Assembly: GCA_007859835.1 (NCBI GenBank)
Contig: SJPJ01000001.1
Coordinates: 6,361,632 to 6,425,631, forward strand
DNA: 64,000 nucleotides
Direction of reading: 5' to 3'
Source: Novipirellula herctigrandis
GTDB taxonomy: Bacteria > Planctomycetota > Planctomycetia > Pirellulales > Pirellulaceae
Position numbers and translations under genes: made by a program. The notes beneath the pieces were generated by a model that did not search any database, was not told the origin of the DNA, and saw only the letters and a list, made by a program, of their open reading frames with translations. Of the stretch, positions 1 to 11,100 are shown piece after piece (the first letter of the stretch is position 1; every line of letters begins with the position of its first letter).

Positions 1-306
1 CCCCGTGCTAAAGCCGGGTCTAATCACGCGATCCATCGCTGCATTCGCTCCGGCGATATCGGTTGGATCGAATCCGAGCAGAGCCCGCGCAAAATAATTG
101 CGCAACACAATCGTTGTCGCTTCGAGCGTTTCGTAGCTCCATGTTGACACCGGAACTGCCTGACCCCAGCCGACGGTTCCATCGTCAGCGGTTATCTTCA
201 GCATTACGGCCGGCCGTCCCGTTGCCCCTCGCGGTGTTGTAAAAAACTTGAAATACCCGACGGTCGGATACTCGAGAGGATAAACGTCAATGCGGTCAAT
301 CTTCAT
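1..306 (-). CDS. Enolase-superfamily protein (mandelate racemase/muconate lactonizing type), N-terminal part
   Basis: The reverse strand reads 102 codons from an ATG at 304-306 to the window edge without a stop, so only the N-terminal capping domain is visible. It begins MKIDRIDVYPLEYP and contains GRPAVMLKITADDG followed by GWGQAVPVSTWSYET. This is the usual opening of sugar-acid dehydratases and racemases of the mandelate racemase/muconate lactonizing group. The catalytic barrel, which decides substrate, lies outside the window. The gene is 25 bp downstream of the exported oxidoreductase on the same strand, so the two are probably co-transcribed. Family assignment is fairly secure; the substrate cannot be told. 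Confidence 0.75.
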   Translation of the reverse strand, partial: MKIDRIDVYPLEYPTVGYFKFFTTPRGATGRPAVMLKITADDGTVGWGQAVPVSTWSYETLEATTIVLRNYFARALLGFDPTDIAGANAAMDRVIRPGFSTG

Positions 307-331
307 GATTGTTTTGTGCTCGAGTAACGAT

Positions 332-1678
332 CTAAACAGCAGGCTTTGGAGAGACAATCGGTTGGTCGATCATTGCGTTAGCCCGCTCGCTATCGATGAA
401 GCGTTCGTTTTTGCCATCCCATTGCAGCGTTTCTTTTAGGTGGATGGCCAAGTGTCCTAAGAGGCACGTCGAGGTAACACAGTGCCCGACATCGGCCGGT
501 TCCCAGGTGGGTTTGCGTGATTTAACGCTGTCGAGAAAGTCGCGTTTCTCACTTGTTTGATTGGGTAACGGGGCGTCGACAAGTTTGTGCTCCGCTTTGA
601 GCAGCGAATCGTCACTCGCTTTGAAGTGATTGAATCCGGCTTCGATCCACCCTTTGTCTCCCTCAAAACGCATGTAGGGTCTATCGGTGCGGTAGATGAT
701 CTCGACCCCATCGGCGTATTTGTAGGTGACGTCGAACTCCAGCAGGACGTTCCAAAAACTATCCGCCTCGGGATAGATACCCTTGCCGCTGATTTCGACC
801 GGAAATTCGCGATCAAGTCCCATGCACCAAAGTGCTCCGTTGAGCAGATGGGTACCCCAGTTGGTGACCATGCCATCGCAGTAGTTTAGTTTGCGCATCC
901 AACCGGGCCGACCATGAAGATCATGTCGTGGGTGGACGCCGTTCAGTGTGTACTCGATCGGAGGGGCTTGGGTTTTATCGGCACCCTGCCATCGTTTGTA
1001 ATCCAATTCCTCGGGCACTGGCATGTCCGGCTGTGGATCGAGTGGGATGTCGGATTTAGGGACACAGGCATAAACCTTGTGAATCTTTCCCAGCACGCCG
1101 CTTTGAACAATGCTGTAGGCTCGACGAGCAGGCGTTCCCACGCGGAACTCGCTGTCCACGCGAAAAATCCGGTTGTACTTCTCGGCCGCGTCGCGCAGTT
1201 GTTGCCCTTCTTTGATGGTGCGAATAATGGGCTTCTCGAGTGCCACGTCCTTTCCAGCCTTCATGGCTTCGACCGCCATCACGCGGTGCCAGTGATCGGG
1301 CGTGGAAATCATGACTGCATCAATGTCATCGCGAGCGAGCAAATCTTCGTAGTCAGCGTACGTGGCGCATTGATCCTTCATGCCGTGTTTCGATTGGTTG
1401 TACTTGTCGACCTTCTCCTTCGCCTGGTTCATACGCCACGCGTCGGGGTCGCAGACCGCAACGATTCGGCAATCGGGCTGACGTTGGAAAAGCGGGATAT
1501 TCTTGAGGTAACATTGACGCCCGGTTCCGATCATTCCCATCCGAATGGTCTCGCTAGGCGGATTCGCACCTAGCACGCTTGAAGGGACGATCAACGGTGA
1601 TGCGGCAAGCACGCCTGCTGTTAGGCTAGACTGCTTCATGAACGAGCGGCGGTTGACAAGGCGGGGGGACGGAAGCAT
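332..1678 (-). CDS. Exported Gfo/Idh/MocA-family oxidoreductase
   Basis: This is a 448-residue protein. Its N-terminus has a twin-arginine-like leader (NRRSFMKQSSLTAGVLAAS, residues about 9-27), so export in folded form with its cofactor is likely. A Rossmann nucleotide-binding start follows (RMGMIGTGRQ, about residue 46). The EKP motif of the family is present (DVALEKPI), as is a DHWHR segment typical of planctomycete members. Such proteins oxidise or isomerise sugars or sugar derivatives with NAD(P), but the substrate is not predictable. It lies upstream of the enolase-superfamily gene on the same strand and is divergent from an AraC regulator, which suggests a small sugar-acid catabolic unit under that regulator (inference). 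Confidence 0.85.
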   Translation of the reverse strand: MLPSPRLVNRRSFMKQSSLTAGVLAASPLIVPSSVLGANPPSETIRMGMIGTGRQCYLKNIPLFQRQPDCRIVAVCDPDAWRMNQAKEKVDKYNQSKHGMKDQCATYADYEDLLARDDIDAVMISTPDHWHRVMAVEAMKAGKDVALEKPIIRTIKEGQQLRDAAEKYNRIFRVDSEFRVGTPARRAYSIVQSGVLGKIHKVYACVPKSDIPLDPQPDMPVPEELDYKRWQGADKTQAPPIEYTLNGVHPRHDLHGRPGWMRKLNYCDGMVTNWGTHLLNGALWCMGLDREFPVEISGKGIYPEADSFWNVLLEFDVTYKYADGVEIIYRTDRPYMRFEGDKGWIEAGFNHFKASDDSLLKAEHKLVDAPLPNQTSEKRDFLDSVKSRKPTWEPADVGHCVTSTCLLGHLAIHLKETLQWDGKNERFIDSERANAMIDQPIVSPKPAV

Positions 1679-2032
1679 CTCGTATTCCTCTTTGGGGGGA
1701 AGGACGGAACAGGGGAAGGGCGGAACTGCGTTAGGAAGGAGCTGCGTTAGGAAGAGAAAGGTTAGGATACATCATTCGGGCGCATCGCTGGGTTGCCTCG
1801 TTGGGCGGTTTTCAGAATCCCAAGACTCACGGCCACGCTGCGAACAGCGTCCGCCAGTTTCACCAGGATCCGAACCACTCGCATATCAGGCAATCAGGCG
1901 AGCTTCGTTGAATGATGTCTTCCATAACGAGCGATGTCTTACATAAAAATGTTATCAAGATTGCAGCGGACCGTCTTTGTGAATCGGGCAACTTGGATTG
2001 CGATTCGGGCAGCAGACGAATTATAATGTCGA
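1679..2032. other. Divergent intergenic region with a 16-bp tandem duplication
   Basis: These 354 bp separate the divergent oxidoreductase and AraC genes and should hold both promoters. I see no convincing gene. The segment CTGCGTTAGGAAG occurs at 1726-1738 and again at 1742-1754 (period 16). No clear regulator site could be assigned by eye. Confidence 0.5.
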
Positions 2033-2875
2033 GTGATGACGACGCCGACAACCCGAATACCGCTGCCTGTACATTTTGATAGTGCCGGTCTATGTATCTT
2101 GTGTAGCCGGCATTCCGATGACTTTCGCATGGACTGGACTCGTCATGATTATTGGAAAGTCCTGTTGGTCGTCGACGGCCATGGGCAACTTTTGACGCAA
2201 ACGACGCAGGGTATCTTGCACCGCTCGGTGGTGGCCGTGGTCCCGGCTGGCTGCGATCATCGCCTAAGCGACACAGAGGGCCAACCGCTAACGCTCTATA
2301 TTCTCTGCTTTGACAGTCGTCCGCCGTTCACATCGCTTGAGGGCTTCGCCAATGATCGGCCTACGCTGCTGACTAATCTGCGCACCGAGACATCGGCACT
2401 GGATACGATGCGGCACTTGCTGTTGGAACAAGTTTATCCGTCACTCGGTAGCGATCTTCGCAAAACGGGCGCTGTCTGTCTGCTTCTGGCGGACATCGCC
2501 AACCGTGAGTCAGCCGCTAAATCGCCCCAAGCACCGGCTCCTCCTACAGCGACCCACAAGGTCCGCGACTACGTTAGCAATTTGGCAACCACGTTTTGTC
2601 GATCCGACACATTGGACACCGTCGCGCACCGCACAGGCGTAAGTCGGCGAAGGTTTACCCAACTGTTTCGTGAAATCACCGGTCGGGCGTGGCACCCGTA
2701 CATTCAGGAACGGCGTGTGGAGCACGCAAAACGACTGTTGCAGTCGACTGATCGGCCAATCCTAGCGATTGCCTTTGAATGCGGTTTTGAGGATGCCTCC
2801 ACTTTTTACCGCGCTTTCAAAAAAGTGACAGGTGAATCACCGCTGGCTTGGCGACAACGCGGCAGTGGACCATGA
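2033..2875 (+). CDS. AraC-family transcriptional regulator
   Basis: A 280-residue protein. The N-terminal half looks like a small cupin-type ligand-binding domain. The C-terminal ~100 residues form the paired helix-turn-helix DNA-binding domain of the AraC family: first HTH around DTVAHRTGVSRRRFTQLF, then the linker helix, then the second HTH with IAFECGFEDASTFYRAFKK and the terminal GESPLAWR. The start is GTG at 2033 or the adjacent ATG at 2036; neither has a strong ribosome binding site. It is divergent from the exported oxidoreductase gene, the usual arrangement for a local activator of a sugar catabolic operon. The ligand is unknown. Confidence 0.88.
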   Translation: MMTTPTTRIPLPVHFDSAGLCILCSRHSDDFRMDWTRHDYWKVLLVVDGHGQLLTQTTQGILHRSVVAVVPAGCDHRLSDTEGQPLTLYILCFDSRPPFTSLEGFANDRPTLLTNLRTETSALDTMRHLLLEQVYPSLGSDLRKTGAVCLLLADIANRESAAKSPQAPAPPTATHKVRDYVSNLATTFCRSDTLDTVAHRTGVSRRRFTQLFREITGRAWHPYIQERRVEHAKRLLQSTDRPILAIAFECGFEDASTFYRAFKKVTGESPLAWRQRGSGP

Positions 2876-3011
2876 TCGGAAAGCGTTGGTTCCGACGCGA
2901 TCGAAATTTGACAAAATTTCTTGTGGGTGCTCGCAAAAGGGGGGCGAATCTCTTAACGTGTCAGGACCATCGTGTCTTCTGCCATTTCCTCGTTAGTCGG
3001 AATCGAACAAG

Positions 3012-4028
3012 ATGCCTGACACGGGTGCAACCGAACTACCTTTTCCTGCCAATTGGCATCGCCGAGACCTGCTTGAGTTGCAATGTTTGCGGCCGGATGA
3101 AATCCAAACACTGCTCGACACCGCTCAAACTTTGAAAGATCTTACCGGCGGTGGACGTAACAAGCTTTCCCTTTTGAGTGGAAAAACGTGTGCGAATTTG
3201 TTTTTCGAGAACAGCACGCGGACTCGTAGTAGTTTCTCGCTAGCGGCGAAACGTCTCGGTGCCGATACGCTCGAGTTCAGCAGTGCAGGAAGCAGCGTTG
3301 CAAAAGGGGAAACCTTCGTCGACACCGCCAAGACCATCCAAGCGATGGGGGTCGATTGGGTGGTTACACGGCACAATACACCGGGGACCCCGCAGTTGCT
3401 TGCCCGTGAACTCGATTGCAGTGTCCTCAATGCGGGTGACGGAGCCCATGAGCATCCGACTCAGGGTTTGTTAGACATGTTGACGATCCGCCAACATCGT
3501 GGCGGACTCGAAGGGCTAACCGTCGCTCTGGTTGGCGATATCGCTCACAGTCGAACCGCGAGAAGCAATTTGTGGGGCCTCAAAAAAATGGGGGCGCACG
3601 TGATCGTGTGTGGCCCGCCGACTTTGGTCAGCCCGCGGTGGGCCGAAATCGGTTTCGAAGTCGCGCATAGCCTCGATGAGATTTTGCCTCGGTGCGATGT
3701 GCTCAATTTGTTGCGGATTCAATTCGAACGCCAACAAGCCCGATATTTCCCGAGTGTGCATGAATACGCTGCGTTGTACGCGATGAATGCAGACCGTATG
3801 CGTCGAGCAAAACAAGACATCCTGATCATGGCGCCGGGGCCGATTAACCGTGGTGTCGAAATCACGCCGGAAGTTGCCGATGGTCCTCATTCGGTGATCC
3901 TTGAACAAGTTACTAACGGTATCGCGGTTCGGATGGCCGCACTTTGGCTATTGGCGGGAGCGGCAGACCGACAAGGTTCGCGCCATGGCGAATCGGAAAA
4001 CCCTCAAACTGCACCTCAAGCCTCTTAA
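3012..4028 (+). CDS. pyrB: Aspartate carbamoyltransferase catalytic chain
   Basis: PyrB condenses carbamoyl phosphate and aspartate in the second step of pyrimidine synthesis. The 338-residue protein has the carbamoyl-phosphate motif STRTR (residues 68-72) in [12 protein letters not shown], the AKGET loop with its active-site lysine (about 99), TRHNTPG (119-125), and HPTQGLLD (148-155). The later [10 protein letters not shown] segment replaces the usual LR.Q.ER. The N-terminus carries about 15-18 residues before the normal family start. It is followed 16 bp later by a catalytically degenerate dihydroorotase homologue. That pairing resembles the pseudomonad PyrB-PyrC' dodecamer, in which the inactive partner scaffolds PyrB (family knowledge; application here is inference). 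Confidence 0.95.
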   Translation: MPDTGATELPFPANWHRRDLLELQCLRPDEIQTLLDTAQTLKDLTGGGRNKLSLLSGKTCANLFFENSTRTRSSFSLAAKRLGADTLEFSSAGSSVAKGETFVDTAKTIQAMGVDWVVTRHNTPGTPQLLARELDCSVLNAGDGAHEHPTQGLLDMLTIRQHRGGLEGLTVALVGDIAHSRTARSNLWGLKKMGAHVIVCGPPTLVSPRWAEIGFEVAHSLDEILPRCDVLNLLRIQFERQQARYFPSVHEYAALYAMNADRMRRAKQDILIMAPGPINRGVEITPEVADGPHSVILEQVTNGIAVRMAALWLLAGAADRQGSRHGESENPQTAPQAS

Positions 4029-4044
4029 CCTCCGTGGTTCTACT

Positions 4045-5358
4045 ATGTCCGACTTGTTGATCGAAAATGGCCGCTTGGTCGATCCAAGCCAAGGAATTGA
4101 CCGAATCGCTCGAGTGCTGATCCGTGAAGGATTGGTTGCTGCGATTGACCCAAACGACGAAGACATTCCTCCGCAATGCACTTGCATTGATGCTTCTGGG
4201 AAAATCGTTGCGCCGGGTTTGGTGGACCTCGGTGTTGAACTTCGCGAGCCTGGTTTCGAGGAAGATGAAACCATTTTATCGGCCAGTGATGCGGCGCTAG
4301 CGGGTGGCTATACCTCGATTCTATGTACCGCTAGCACGACGCCCGTGGTTGATTCGCCCGGCGCGGTTGAATACGTTCGACAAAAGGCGGCCAAGGCAAA
4401 CGGTGTGCGCGTCTATGTGGTTGGCTGCCTCAGCCGGCAACAAGAAGGTGACCAGATGGCTGAACTGCGTCTGTTGGCCGACGCCGGAGCGGTTGCGGTT
4501 AGTGATGCACCACGGCCGATGTGCAACGATGCACTTTTGAAACGGTCGCTCGATTATTGCCGTATGCTCAAACTGTTGATCATTGATCGCCCCGAAGTTC
4601 CCGAGCTTGCCGAAAACGGGGTCATGCACGACGGACAGGTCTCGCTAGTGCTTGGACTCAAGGGGTTGCCGACCGAAGCGGAGGATTTGGCGGTCGCGCG
4701 TGACGTTCGGTTGGCCGAAGCCACCGACGGGCGATTGCACGTAGGGCCTGTTAGCACGATGGGGGCGGTCGACATGATCCGTCGCGTCAAATCCAGAGAA
4801 ATTCCAGTCTCTGCTTCAGTTTGTCCTCACAATCTATGCTTGAACGACAAAGCACTCGAATCGTTTGATTCACGATTCAAAGTTCATCCGCCACTTCGTA
4901 GCCCAAGGCATGTCGAAACCCTGATCGAAGCGGTCGTCGATGGCACGATCGACGCGATACAAAGCGGGCACATGCCACGCAGTCGCGAAAAGAAAATGAA
5001 CGATTTGAATTTGGCTCCCTTCGGTGCCGCGACGCTCGAAACGACTCTTTCGACGGTTGCGACTTTTTTGGTTGATGCAAACCGATTGGATTGGCTGACT
5101 GCTATCGATCGGTTGTCGACCGCTCCGGCTCGAATCGCATCGGTTCCTGGTGGAACTCTCGCCGAAGGCTCCCCGGGCGATGTGGTGATCATTGACCCCG
5201 ATTTAACTTGGGTCGTCGATGCTCATCAATTTCGTTCTCATTGCATCAGTAATCCGCTTGACGCAGTGGAGCTAAAGGCTCGTGTCACGCACACGATTGT
5301 CGGTGGTGCGGTTCGTTTCGAGCTCACTCCTGGCGTTAACATGCTCGCCAACGCATAG
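4045..5358 (+). CDS. Dihydroorotase-like protein lacking catalytic residues (PyrC'/PyrX type)
   Basis: A 437-residue protein of the dihydroorotase amidohydrolase family. The start chosen is ATG 4045 ([14 protein letters not shown]), because the longer reading frame overlaps pyrB. The fold is clear (APGLVDL, VNPPLR-like [24 protein letters not shown]). However, the metal site is gone: HxH is GVE at 63-65, the metal histidine of the HCED region is Arg182, the next histidine is Pro235 (HVGPVS), and the catalytic Asp of TDHAPH is Gly308 (QSGHMPR). It should therefore be inactive and may serve as a structural partner of the adjacent PyrB, as PyrC' does in Pseudomonas. A functional pyrC should exist elsewhere in the genome. 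Confidence 0.9.
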   Translation: MSDLLIENGRLVDPSQGIDRIARVLIREGLVAAIDPNDEDIPPQCTCIDASGKIVAPGLVDLGVELREPGFEEDETILSASDAALAGGYTSILCTASTTPVVDSPGAVEYVRQKAAKANGVRVYVVGCLSRQQEGDQMAELRLLADAGAVAVSDAPRPMCNDALLKRSLDYCRMLKLLIIDRPEVPELAENGVMHDGQVSLVLGLKGLPTEAEDLAVARDVRLAEATDGRLHVGPVSTMGAVDMIRRVKSREIPVSASVCPHNLCLNDKALESFDSRFKVHPPLRSPRHVETLIEAVVDGTIDAIQSGHMPRSREKKMNDLNLAPFGAATLETTLSTVATFLVDANRLDWLTAIDRLSTAPARIASVPGGTLAEGSPGDVVIIDPDLTWVVDAHQFRSHCISNPLDAVELKARVTHTIVGGAVRFELTPGVNMLANA

Positions 5359-5419
5359 ATCGCATTCATGCTTTTGGGGGCAGTCTTTCTCTCGTCACTC
5401 GATTGTAGCTTCGGGCAAA

Positions 5420-6277
5420 ATGAAAATCGCAAAGTTTATCGACGCTGCTGGATCGGTGCGAATCGGAAAAGTGGAGGCCGAAAAATTGGTCCCCTTTCGA
5501 ACGACCGCCCAATGTGAAAATTTGTCAGACGTTTTGGCTGCTGACGATCCGATTGCCACTGCCCAATCGCTTGAAACGGATGATGCAATTTTGGCGGATG
5601 AACACGTGCATTGGTTGCCGCCAATTGATCAACAAGAAGTCTGGGCAGCCGGCGTGACCTATGAGCGTAGCCAAACCGCTAGAATGGAAGAATCCGAAGC
5701 GGCAGCGTCTTGTTATGACCGTGTCTATCAGGCGGATCGGCCCGAATTGTTTTTCAAAGCGACGCCGCATCGAGTCTCGGGGCACATGCAACCGTTGCGA
5801 ATCCGCAGGGATGCCTCATGGAACGTGCCGGAACCGGAAGTCACGTTGGTATTGAGTCCGGACATGAAAATTGTTGGCTTGACGGTTGGTAATGATATGA
5901 GTTCGCGAGACATCGAAGGTGACAACCCACTCTACCTTCCGCAAGCGAAATGCTACAACCAATGTGCTGGACTCGGCCCTTGGGTGACCCTTTTCGACGC
6001 ACTGCCAGCGCCGAGCGAAATCGGAATCGACCTGAAAATTGTCCGAGCTGGTGATACGGTTTTTGACCAGCATACCTCGGCCGATCAGATGGCTCGTGGC
6101 TTCGAAGATCTAGTCGGTTGGCTTGCTCGTGACAACAGCTTCCCCGCTGGTGCGTTCTTGATGACGGGAACTGGGATTGTCCCAACCAGTGATTTCACTT
6201 TGCGTGCCGACGACATCGTTTGTATTACGATCGACGGCGTTGGAACGCTTGTGAACCCAATCGTTCAAGGCGATTAG
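5420..6277 (+). CDS. FAH-family protein, likely 2-keto-3-deoxy sugar-acid dehydratase
   Basis: A 285-residue protein of the fumarylacetoacetate hydrolase superfamily. The start is ATG 5420 (MKIAKFID); the longer frame would overlap the previous gene. The metal-binding E-x-E is in PEPEVTLVL (about residues 136-144) and the family aspartate in [10 protein letters not shown] (about 160-169). [14 protein letters not shown] is typical of the branch that includes 2-keto-3-deoxy-pentonate dehydratases rather than fumarylacetoacetase. It is followed by an aldehyde dehydrogenase of the ketoglutarate-semialdehyde type, which would take its product. Together they would convert a 2-keto-3-deoxy C5 acid to 2-oxoglutarate. 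This substrate assignment is inference from the pairing. Confidence 0.8.
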   Translation: MKIAKFIDAAGSVRIGKVEAEKLVPFRTTAQCENLSDVLAADDPIATAQSLETDDAILADEHVHWLPPIDQQEVWAAGVTYERSQTARMEESEAAASCYDRVYQADRPELFFKATPHRVSGHMQPLRIRRDASWNVPEPEVTLVLSPDMKIVGLTVGNDMSSRDIEGDNPLYLPQAKCYNQCAGLGPWVTLFDALPAPSEIGIDLKIVRAGDTVFDQHTSADQMARGFEDLVGWLARDNSFPAGAFLMTGTGIVPTSDFTLRADDIVCITIDGVGTLVNPIVQGD

Positions 6278-6326
6278 AACCGAAAAAACAATTGCTGCTC
6301 CCTTTACTCCATTGAGGTATCTCGCG

Positions 6327-7913
6327 TTGTCTAGCTCTAGCACTTGCCCCGTGTTGATCGCCGGAGAGTGGCGTGAAGCTGCCTCCATCGCTACTTTTCA
6401 GGCGACCGATCCTAATAGACGCCAACTTCTTGCACCGCTGTTTCCGGTAAGCACTTGGGAGGATTGCGATGCTGCGCTCGATGCTGCAACTTCGGCGGCG
6501 CGAGAACTGCGTACGGTGCCACGTGGAAAGATCGCGGATTTTCTTGATCGCTATGCCGATCGATTGGAAGCGGCAAAAGATGCGTTGGTCGAGGCAGCCT
6601 TTGCCGAAACCGGCCTGGCGAGATCTCCTCGATTGGGCGATGTCGAGTTGCCGCGAACCAGTAACCAGTTACGCGCAGCGGCGGCGGAATGCCGAAGTGG
6701 TAACTGGGCGATGGCAACGATCGACACCAAAGCAGGAATCCGAAGTTGTTTCGAATCGCTTGGTCCAGTGTGTGTGTTCGGACCGAACAATTTTCCTTTC
6801 GCGTTCAATAGTGTTGCCGGAGGCGATTTTGCAGCAGCCATCGCTGCGGGTAATCCCGTGATCGCAAAAGCCAATAGCTCGCATCCTGAAACAACTCGTT
6901 TGCTTGCCGAACAAGCCACCGAAGCGGTCAAGGAAACCGGTTTGCCACCCGCAACGGTTCAATTGATCTATCGAACCAGCCACGAAGACGGGGCACGACT
7001 CGTCAGCGATCCTCGGAATGGTGCAACCGGATACACCGGAAGTCGCGCAGCTGGATTGGCTCTCAAAGCGATTGCCGATAAAGCAGGCAAGCCAATCTAT
7101 TTGGAACTGTCGAGCGTCAATCCGGTTGTTATCACGCCTGCTGCGTTGAAGGAGCGGGGGAATGATCTGGTCGACGAATTTGTCACAAGTGTACTGATGG
7201 GGACGGGGCAATTTTGTACCAATCCAGGGATGGTGATGTTGATCGAAGGCGAACCAGCGAACTCGTTTATCGATGCTGTAAAGGACCGTTTTGCAGCCGC
7301 AGAACCAGGGACTCTTCTTTCGCCGGCCGTATCATCGAGTTTGTCAAATAGCGTCAAAGCACTATGCGGTTTTGGCGCGAAATTGTTGACCGGTGGCGGC
7401 GAGCCAGTGGCGGATCGATGTGCCTATGCAAATACGCTGCTGCGAACCGATGGCGACGCGTTTCTGCGTAACCCCGAAGGCTTTCAAACCGAGGCATTTG
7501 GAAATGCGTCGCTAATGGTTGTTTGCAAAAATTTCGACCAATTGGCCGCTGCGATTTCGATGCTTGAAGGCAATCTAACGGGATGTGTTTATTCATCGAG
7601 CGATGGCAGTGACGAGGATGCATACCAGCAGGTCGCGTTTGAACTTACACCTAAAGTCGGACGTTTGCTGAACGACAAAATGCCAACCGGAGTGGCCGTT
7701 AGTCCGGCGATGAACCACGGCGGTCCTTATCCAGCAACAGGACACCCCGGATTCACATCGGTGGGAGTGCCAGCCTCATTGGTTCGATTTGCCAAGCTAA
7801 CCTCTTACGACAATGTGCGTCCTCATCGTTTGCCAGAATTATTGCAAGATAAAAAATCAACCGAAAAAACATGGCGGAACATCGACGGTAACTGGACTCA
7901 TGCAAGTCTTTGA
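6327..7913 (+). CDS. NADP-dependent aldehyde dehydrogenase, ketoglutarate-semialdehyde type
   Basis: A 528-residue aldehyde dehydrogenase superfamily member. It contains GPVCVFGPNNFPFAFN (oxyanion/NAD region), a lysine-containing GNPVIAKANSSHPET in the coenzyme site, GYTGSRAAG, the glutamate-containing LELSSVNP, and the catalytic cysteine in GTGQFCTNPG (residue 297). The ELSSVNP variant and overall length match the NADP+ 2,5-dioxovalerate (alpha-ketoglutarate semialdehyde) dehydrogenases. I prefer the TTG at 6327, which has GAGG 9 bp upstream, over the in-frame TTG at 6312. It lies 49 bp after the FAH-family gene and probably shares its transcript, completing oxidation of a C5 sugar acid to 2-oxoglutarate. 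Confidence 0.87.
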   Translation: MSSSSTCPVLIAGEWREAASIATFQATDPNRRQLLAPLFPVSTWEDCDAALDAATSAARELRTVPRGKIADFLDRYADRLEAAKDALVEAAFAETGLARSPRLGDVELPRTSNQLRAAAAECRSGNWAMATIDTKAGIRSCFESLGPVCVFGPNNFPFAFNSVAGGDFAAAIAAGNPVIAKANSSHPETTRLLAEQATEAVKETGLPPATVQLIYRTSHEDGARLVSDPRNGATGYTGSRAAGLALKAIADKAGKPIYLELSSVNPVVITPAALKERGNDLVDEFVTSVLMGTGQFCTNPGMVMLIEGEPANSFIDAVKDRFAAAEPGTLLSPAVSSSLSNSVKALCGFGAKLLTGGGEPVADRCAYANTLLRTDGDAFLRNPEGFQTEAFGNASLMVVCKNFDQLAAAISMLEGNLTGCVYSSSDGSDEDAYQQVAFELTPKVGRLLNDKMPTGVAVSPAMNHGGPYPATGHPGFTSVGVPASLVRFAKLTSYDNVRPHRLPELLQDKKSTEKTWRNIDGNWTHASL

Positions 7914-8125
7914 TCGCTGCTTGATCGTTAGCGATGGCTGGCGATGATCGATGTGCGTTCTTTCACAGAGACCGTTGACAATCGGATTCGCCGGTGGATC
8001 CGGTAGTGGATTGGTTTCTAAGTTTCCATTTTGGTTTTGGTGGTACCTGTTTTAGCGGGCTTGTGGTGTTTATGAGACGCACCAACGCGATGCGAAACGA
8101 GTTTTGAAAGCACAGCGACTCGCAC

Positions 8126-11100
8126 TCACTTAGAGGTCTCGATTCTACGTTTTCGTGACCAAACACCGCCAAAACTAAACTGATTCCATCCCCAACGCAG
8201 CCACTTCAACAATGCCGTTGCCAGCCACAAAGCCCAACCGAGCATGAGAAGTCGGTAGATCCAAACGGACACCGACACGACGTAGGCGGTCGGTAGGTCC
8301 GCTCCACTGCGTGGCACGAACCAAGACAACTCATTGCGCCATGAGTTATTTCCGATGATAAACATTTCTGGGTTACCGAGCAGTCCCGCACCAACGGCGA
8401 CCATTAAGATAACGAGCGACACGAGGGTGAGAAAAACGATGCTTAATTGAAGCAGATTGAATCGAAGTCGCGGCGAGGTTTCAGTATCGCGTTGCCCTCG
8501 CCACGCCAATAGAAATAGCCAAGCAATCACGATCATTGCAGGTATCAAATGCACCTGGGTCAAACCGATCACTAGCAGAACCCATTCATACCGTCGAAGC
8601 GGTGACAAAGGTATGCTTCCTAGCAGAATTGCGGCAAGGATTGCCACGGCAAGAATTGTCCAAAACCGGACTGCGGGGCCTCGAAGCGGTCCATCGGCCC
8701 ATAGAATCCAGCGGTTTTCCGGCATCGACAAAACCGTAGTGATATTGGACGCGTCAACGGGTAACGTTATATCCGGTGTTCTCACGGTCCTATCGATAGG
8801 TTCCGTCGTTCGCCAATGAACGGAAACCGACTGTTTGCCGCTGCTAGTTGGGAGGATCAATTGAGCACCATCACGTTGGACGGGAATACTTTGAGCGTCA
8901 ATTTTTAGAGAAGTGATCTCAGCGTTCGGATCCATTGCAATCGCAAAGTCGCCTGAAAGACTCGATTCGATCTCTAAATCGAGTTGGTTGGTCCGCTGAC
9001 GATCCCCGATGGAAGTCGATTGGTTTACGCGTTGCACCGTCATCGTGTCGCCGACCACGGGAATCGGTTTATACAAATCGAGCTTGACACTCTCGTTGGG
9101 CCAAGGGTGCCACACAGGGACCAGTTCCTTTGTGTTGGATTCAAAAATTGGCTCCAGCCCCGTGTAGGTTACATTCCAAACCGGCGAGGTGACTAAATGC
9201 CAACGCTCCGTCCACTGTACGGATTCGGTCGCCTTTAGCTCGATCGCGTCCGAGACGGGCAACTCACTTTCCCAAGAAAACGTTTGGTCGTTCGCTCCGA
9301 GTCGCACTGCGATCGATCCGCCTTCGACATCGCGGTTGGATGTCAAGACGCTTTCGTTTTTCAGCAGCGGAATGTTCATCGAAATTGCTTTGCCAGTTCC
9401 CGATAATCGTGTGACCGTATTGTGAATCTTCCAAATCAGTCCAATTTCTAAGCGGCGGTCGACAACGACAATTGCATGAAAGTCGGTGCGATCGTAAGCC
9501 GCCTTGTCATTCGAAGTCGCTTGCTCTTTGGCAAAAAAGACTTGTGGGTCTGGTACACCGTCACGGTTGACTCCGGTGACTTTCCATTGCGGTGCATTGA
9601 TCGTGACATGCCGTGGTTTTAGCAGGAATGTCCATTCCCAGTTCGTTTGATCCGCAATCAACCCTTTGACCACGACATCATGAACTCCCTTGGATGCTTG
9701 TATCCATAAGTAGTCTTCTCGTCGACACGCGATCGCATCGGAGCCGTCGATCGATACTGACAGCGGCGACCATGAAGGAAACCGCCCGGGCAGGGGAACG
9801 GCGACATCCGCAGCGGCGTGAACCCTGACCTTCATTTCCATCTTGTTGTCGACGATCGATAGCACGACGTCTGGGATTTCCGCAGCATTAGGGAAGGCAT
9901 CCGACGGTTCTAGCAGTCGTTGGCGAAGCGTATCGAGTGTGGCCGAATCGGGCATTTGAGCCGATGCGCTAGGGGGAACCAGCAGCATCACGAAAATGAA
10001 CGCTGCAGCCGCCGATGCGCGTCGCCAAGGCCAATGGAACGGTTGAACGCCAATCAAGATCGCCGCTAACAAGATTAGCAGCAGCACGCGAGCAATTGAC
10101 AATACGCGATGTTGCGAAAGCGAAATGAGAAACGGTTTGATCTGTTGTTCGGCGGTCACCGGTCCGTTCCACACACAAACGACATCGTTCCAATCCCATT
10201 GAGGTTGTGCGGGCCCCGTTTGGATTTTCGCCTTCGAGTCATACCGCAAATTCTGATAAACGTTGATCGATCCGCTGGTTTTTTGCCTGCCTTTCACTTG
10301 ATCAAGTGTTTGGGATTCCAATCCCGACACACTCGAACGGTACGAAACACGTGAGCGTGATGTTGGGAAATTTCCAGACCCTGGAAATGCAAAGATCCCT
10401 CTTGATCCATAGCGAATTCCTGTAGGATCCAATTGTGGATAAATGACGTTTTGGGTTTGTATCACGACGAATGGAATCAAGCATATCAATAGCAATACAA
10501 CGGATGCGTTTTTCCAAATCGTGATCCATTTTTTGGCCGCGCCTTCCCCGACCGCCTTCAATAATGCAATTGGTATGAGTAAAAGTAGCCACGCGTATCG
10601 AGGTGCGCCCGGTTCATGGAACGCCAACCCAAAGGCAATCAGTGCGATGATGCCAGCCGTTATGCCTCGCAGTCGCATGACTGCCAATGAAAAGACCAGC
10701 AGCAGGAAAATGTCTAATAGCGACCACGCGGTCAACCAATCGCCACGGACTGTGTCAGCGCCAAAAATTGCAAATGCACGCCATCCTGGTGGCAACGTCA
10801 TTGTCATCGATAGCGAATCGGCATCGGTTTCCCATCCTGTTGCAGTCAATTCACCGAGGTTATCAACGCGGCCAATCGCCTCCATTGTTAAGTCGCGGTT
10901 GCGTATTTCGACGCCGCTGGTCCCCGAGACCGGATTCGCTGTAATCAATTGCCCTTCGTCATCAATACGGACGGCACCAAGCGTATGGTCGTCGGCCACA
11001 TCCAATCGCCACACTCTTTGCATGGTTCCTTTCAAGTGATCTTGGTAAGTGAGTCCATTGCCATTTTCGTCGATCCACATTCGGCGTTTGATATGAAGTC

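Noticed and set aside
3901-4044. Longer N-terminus for the dihydroorotase-like gene
   Set aside because: It would overlap pyrB by 128 bp and adds residues with no family similarity; ATG 4045 fits the family start.
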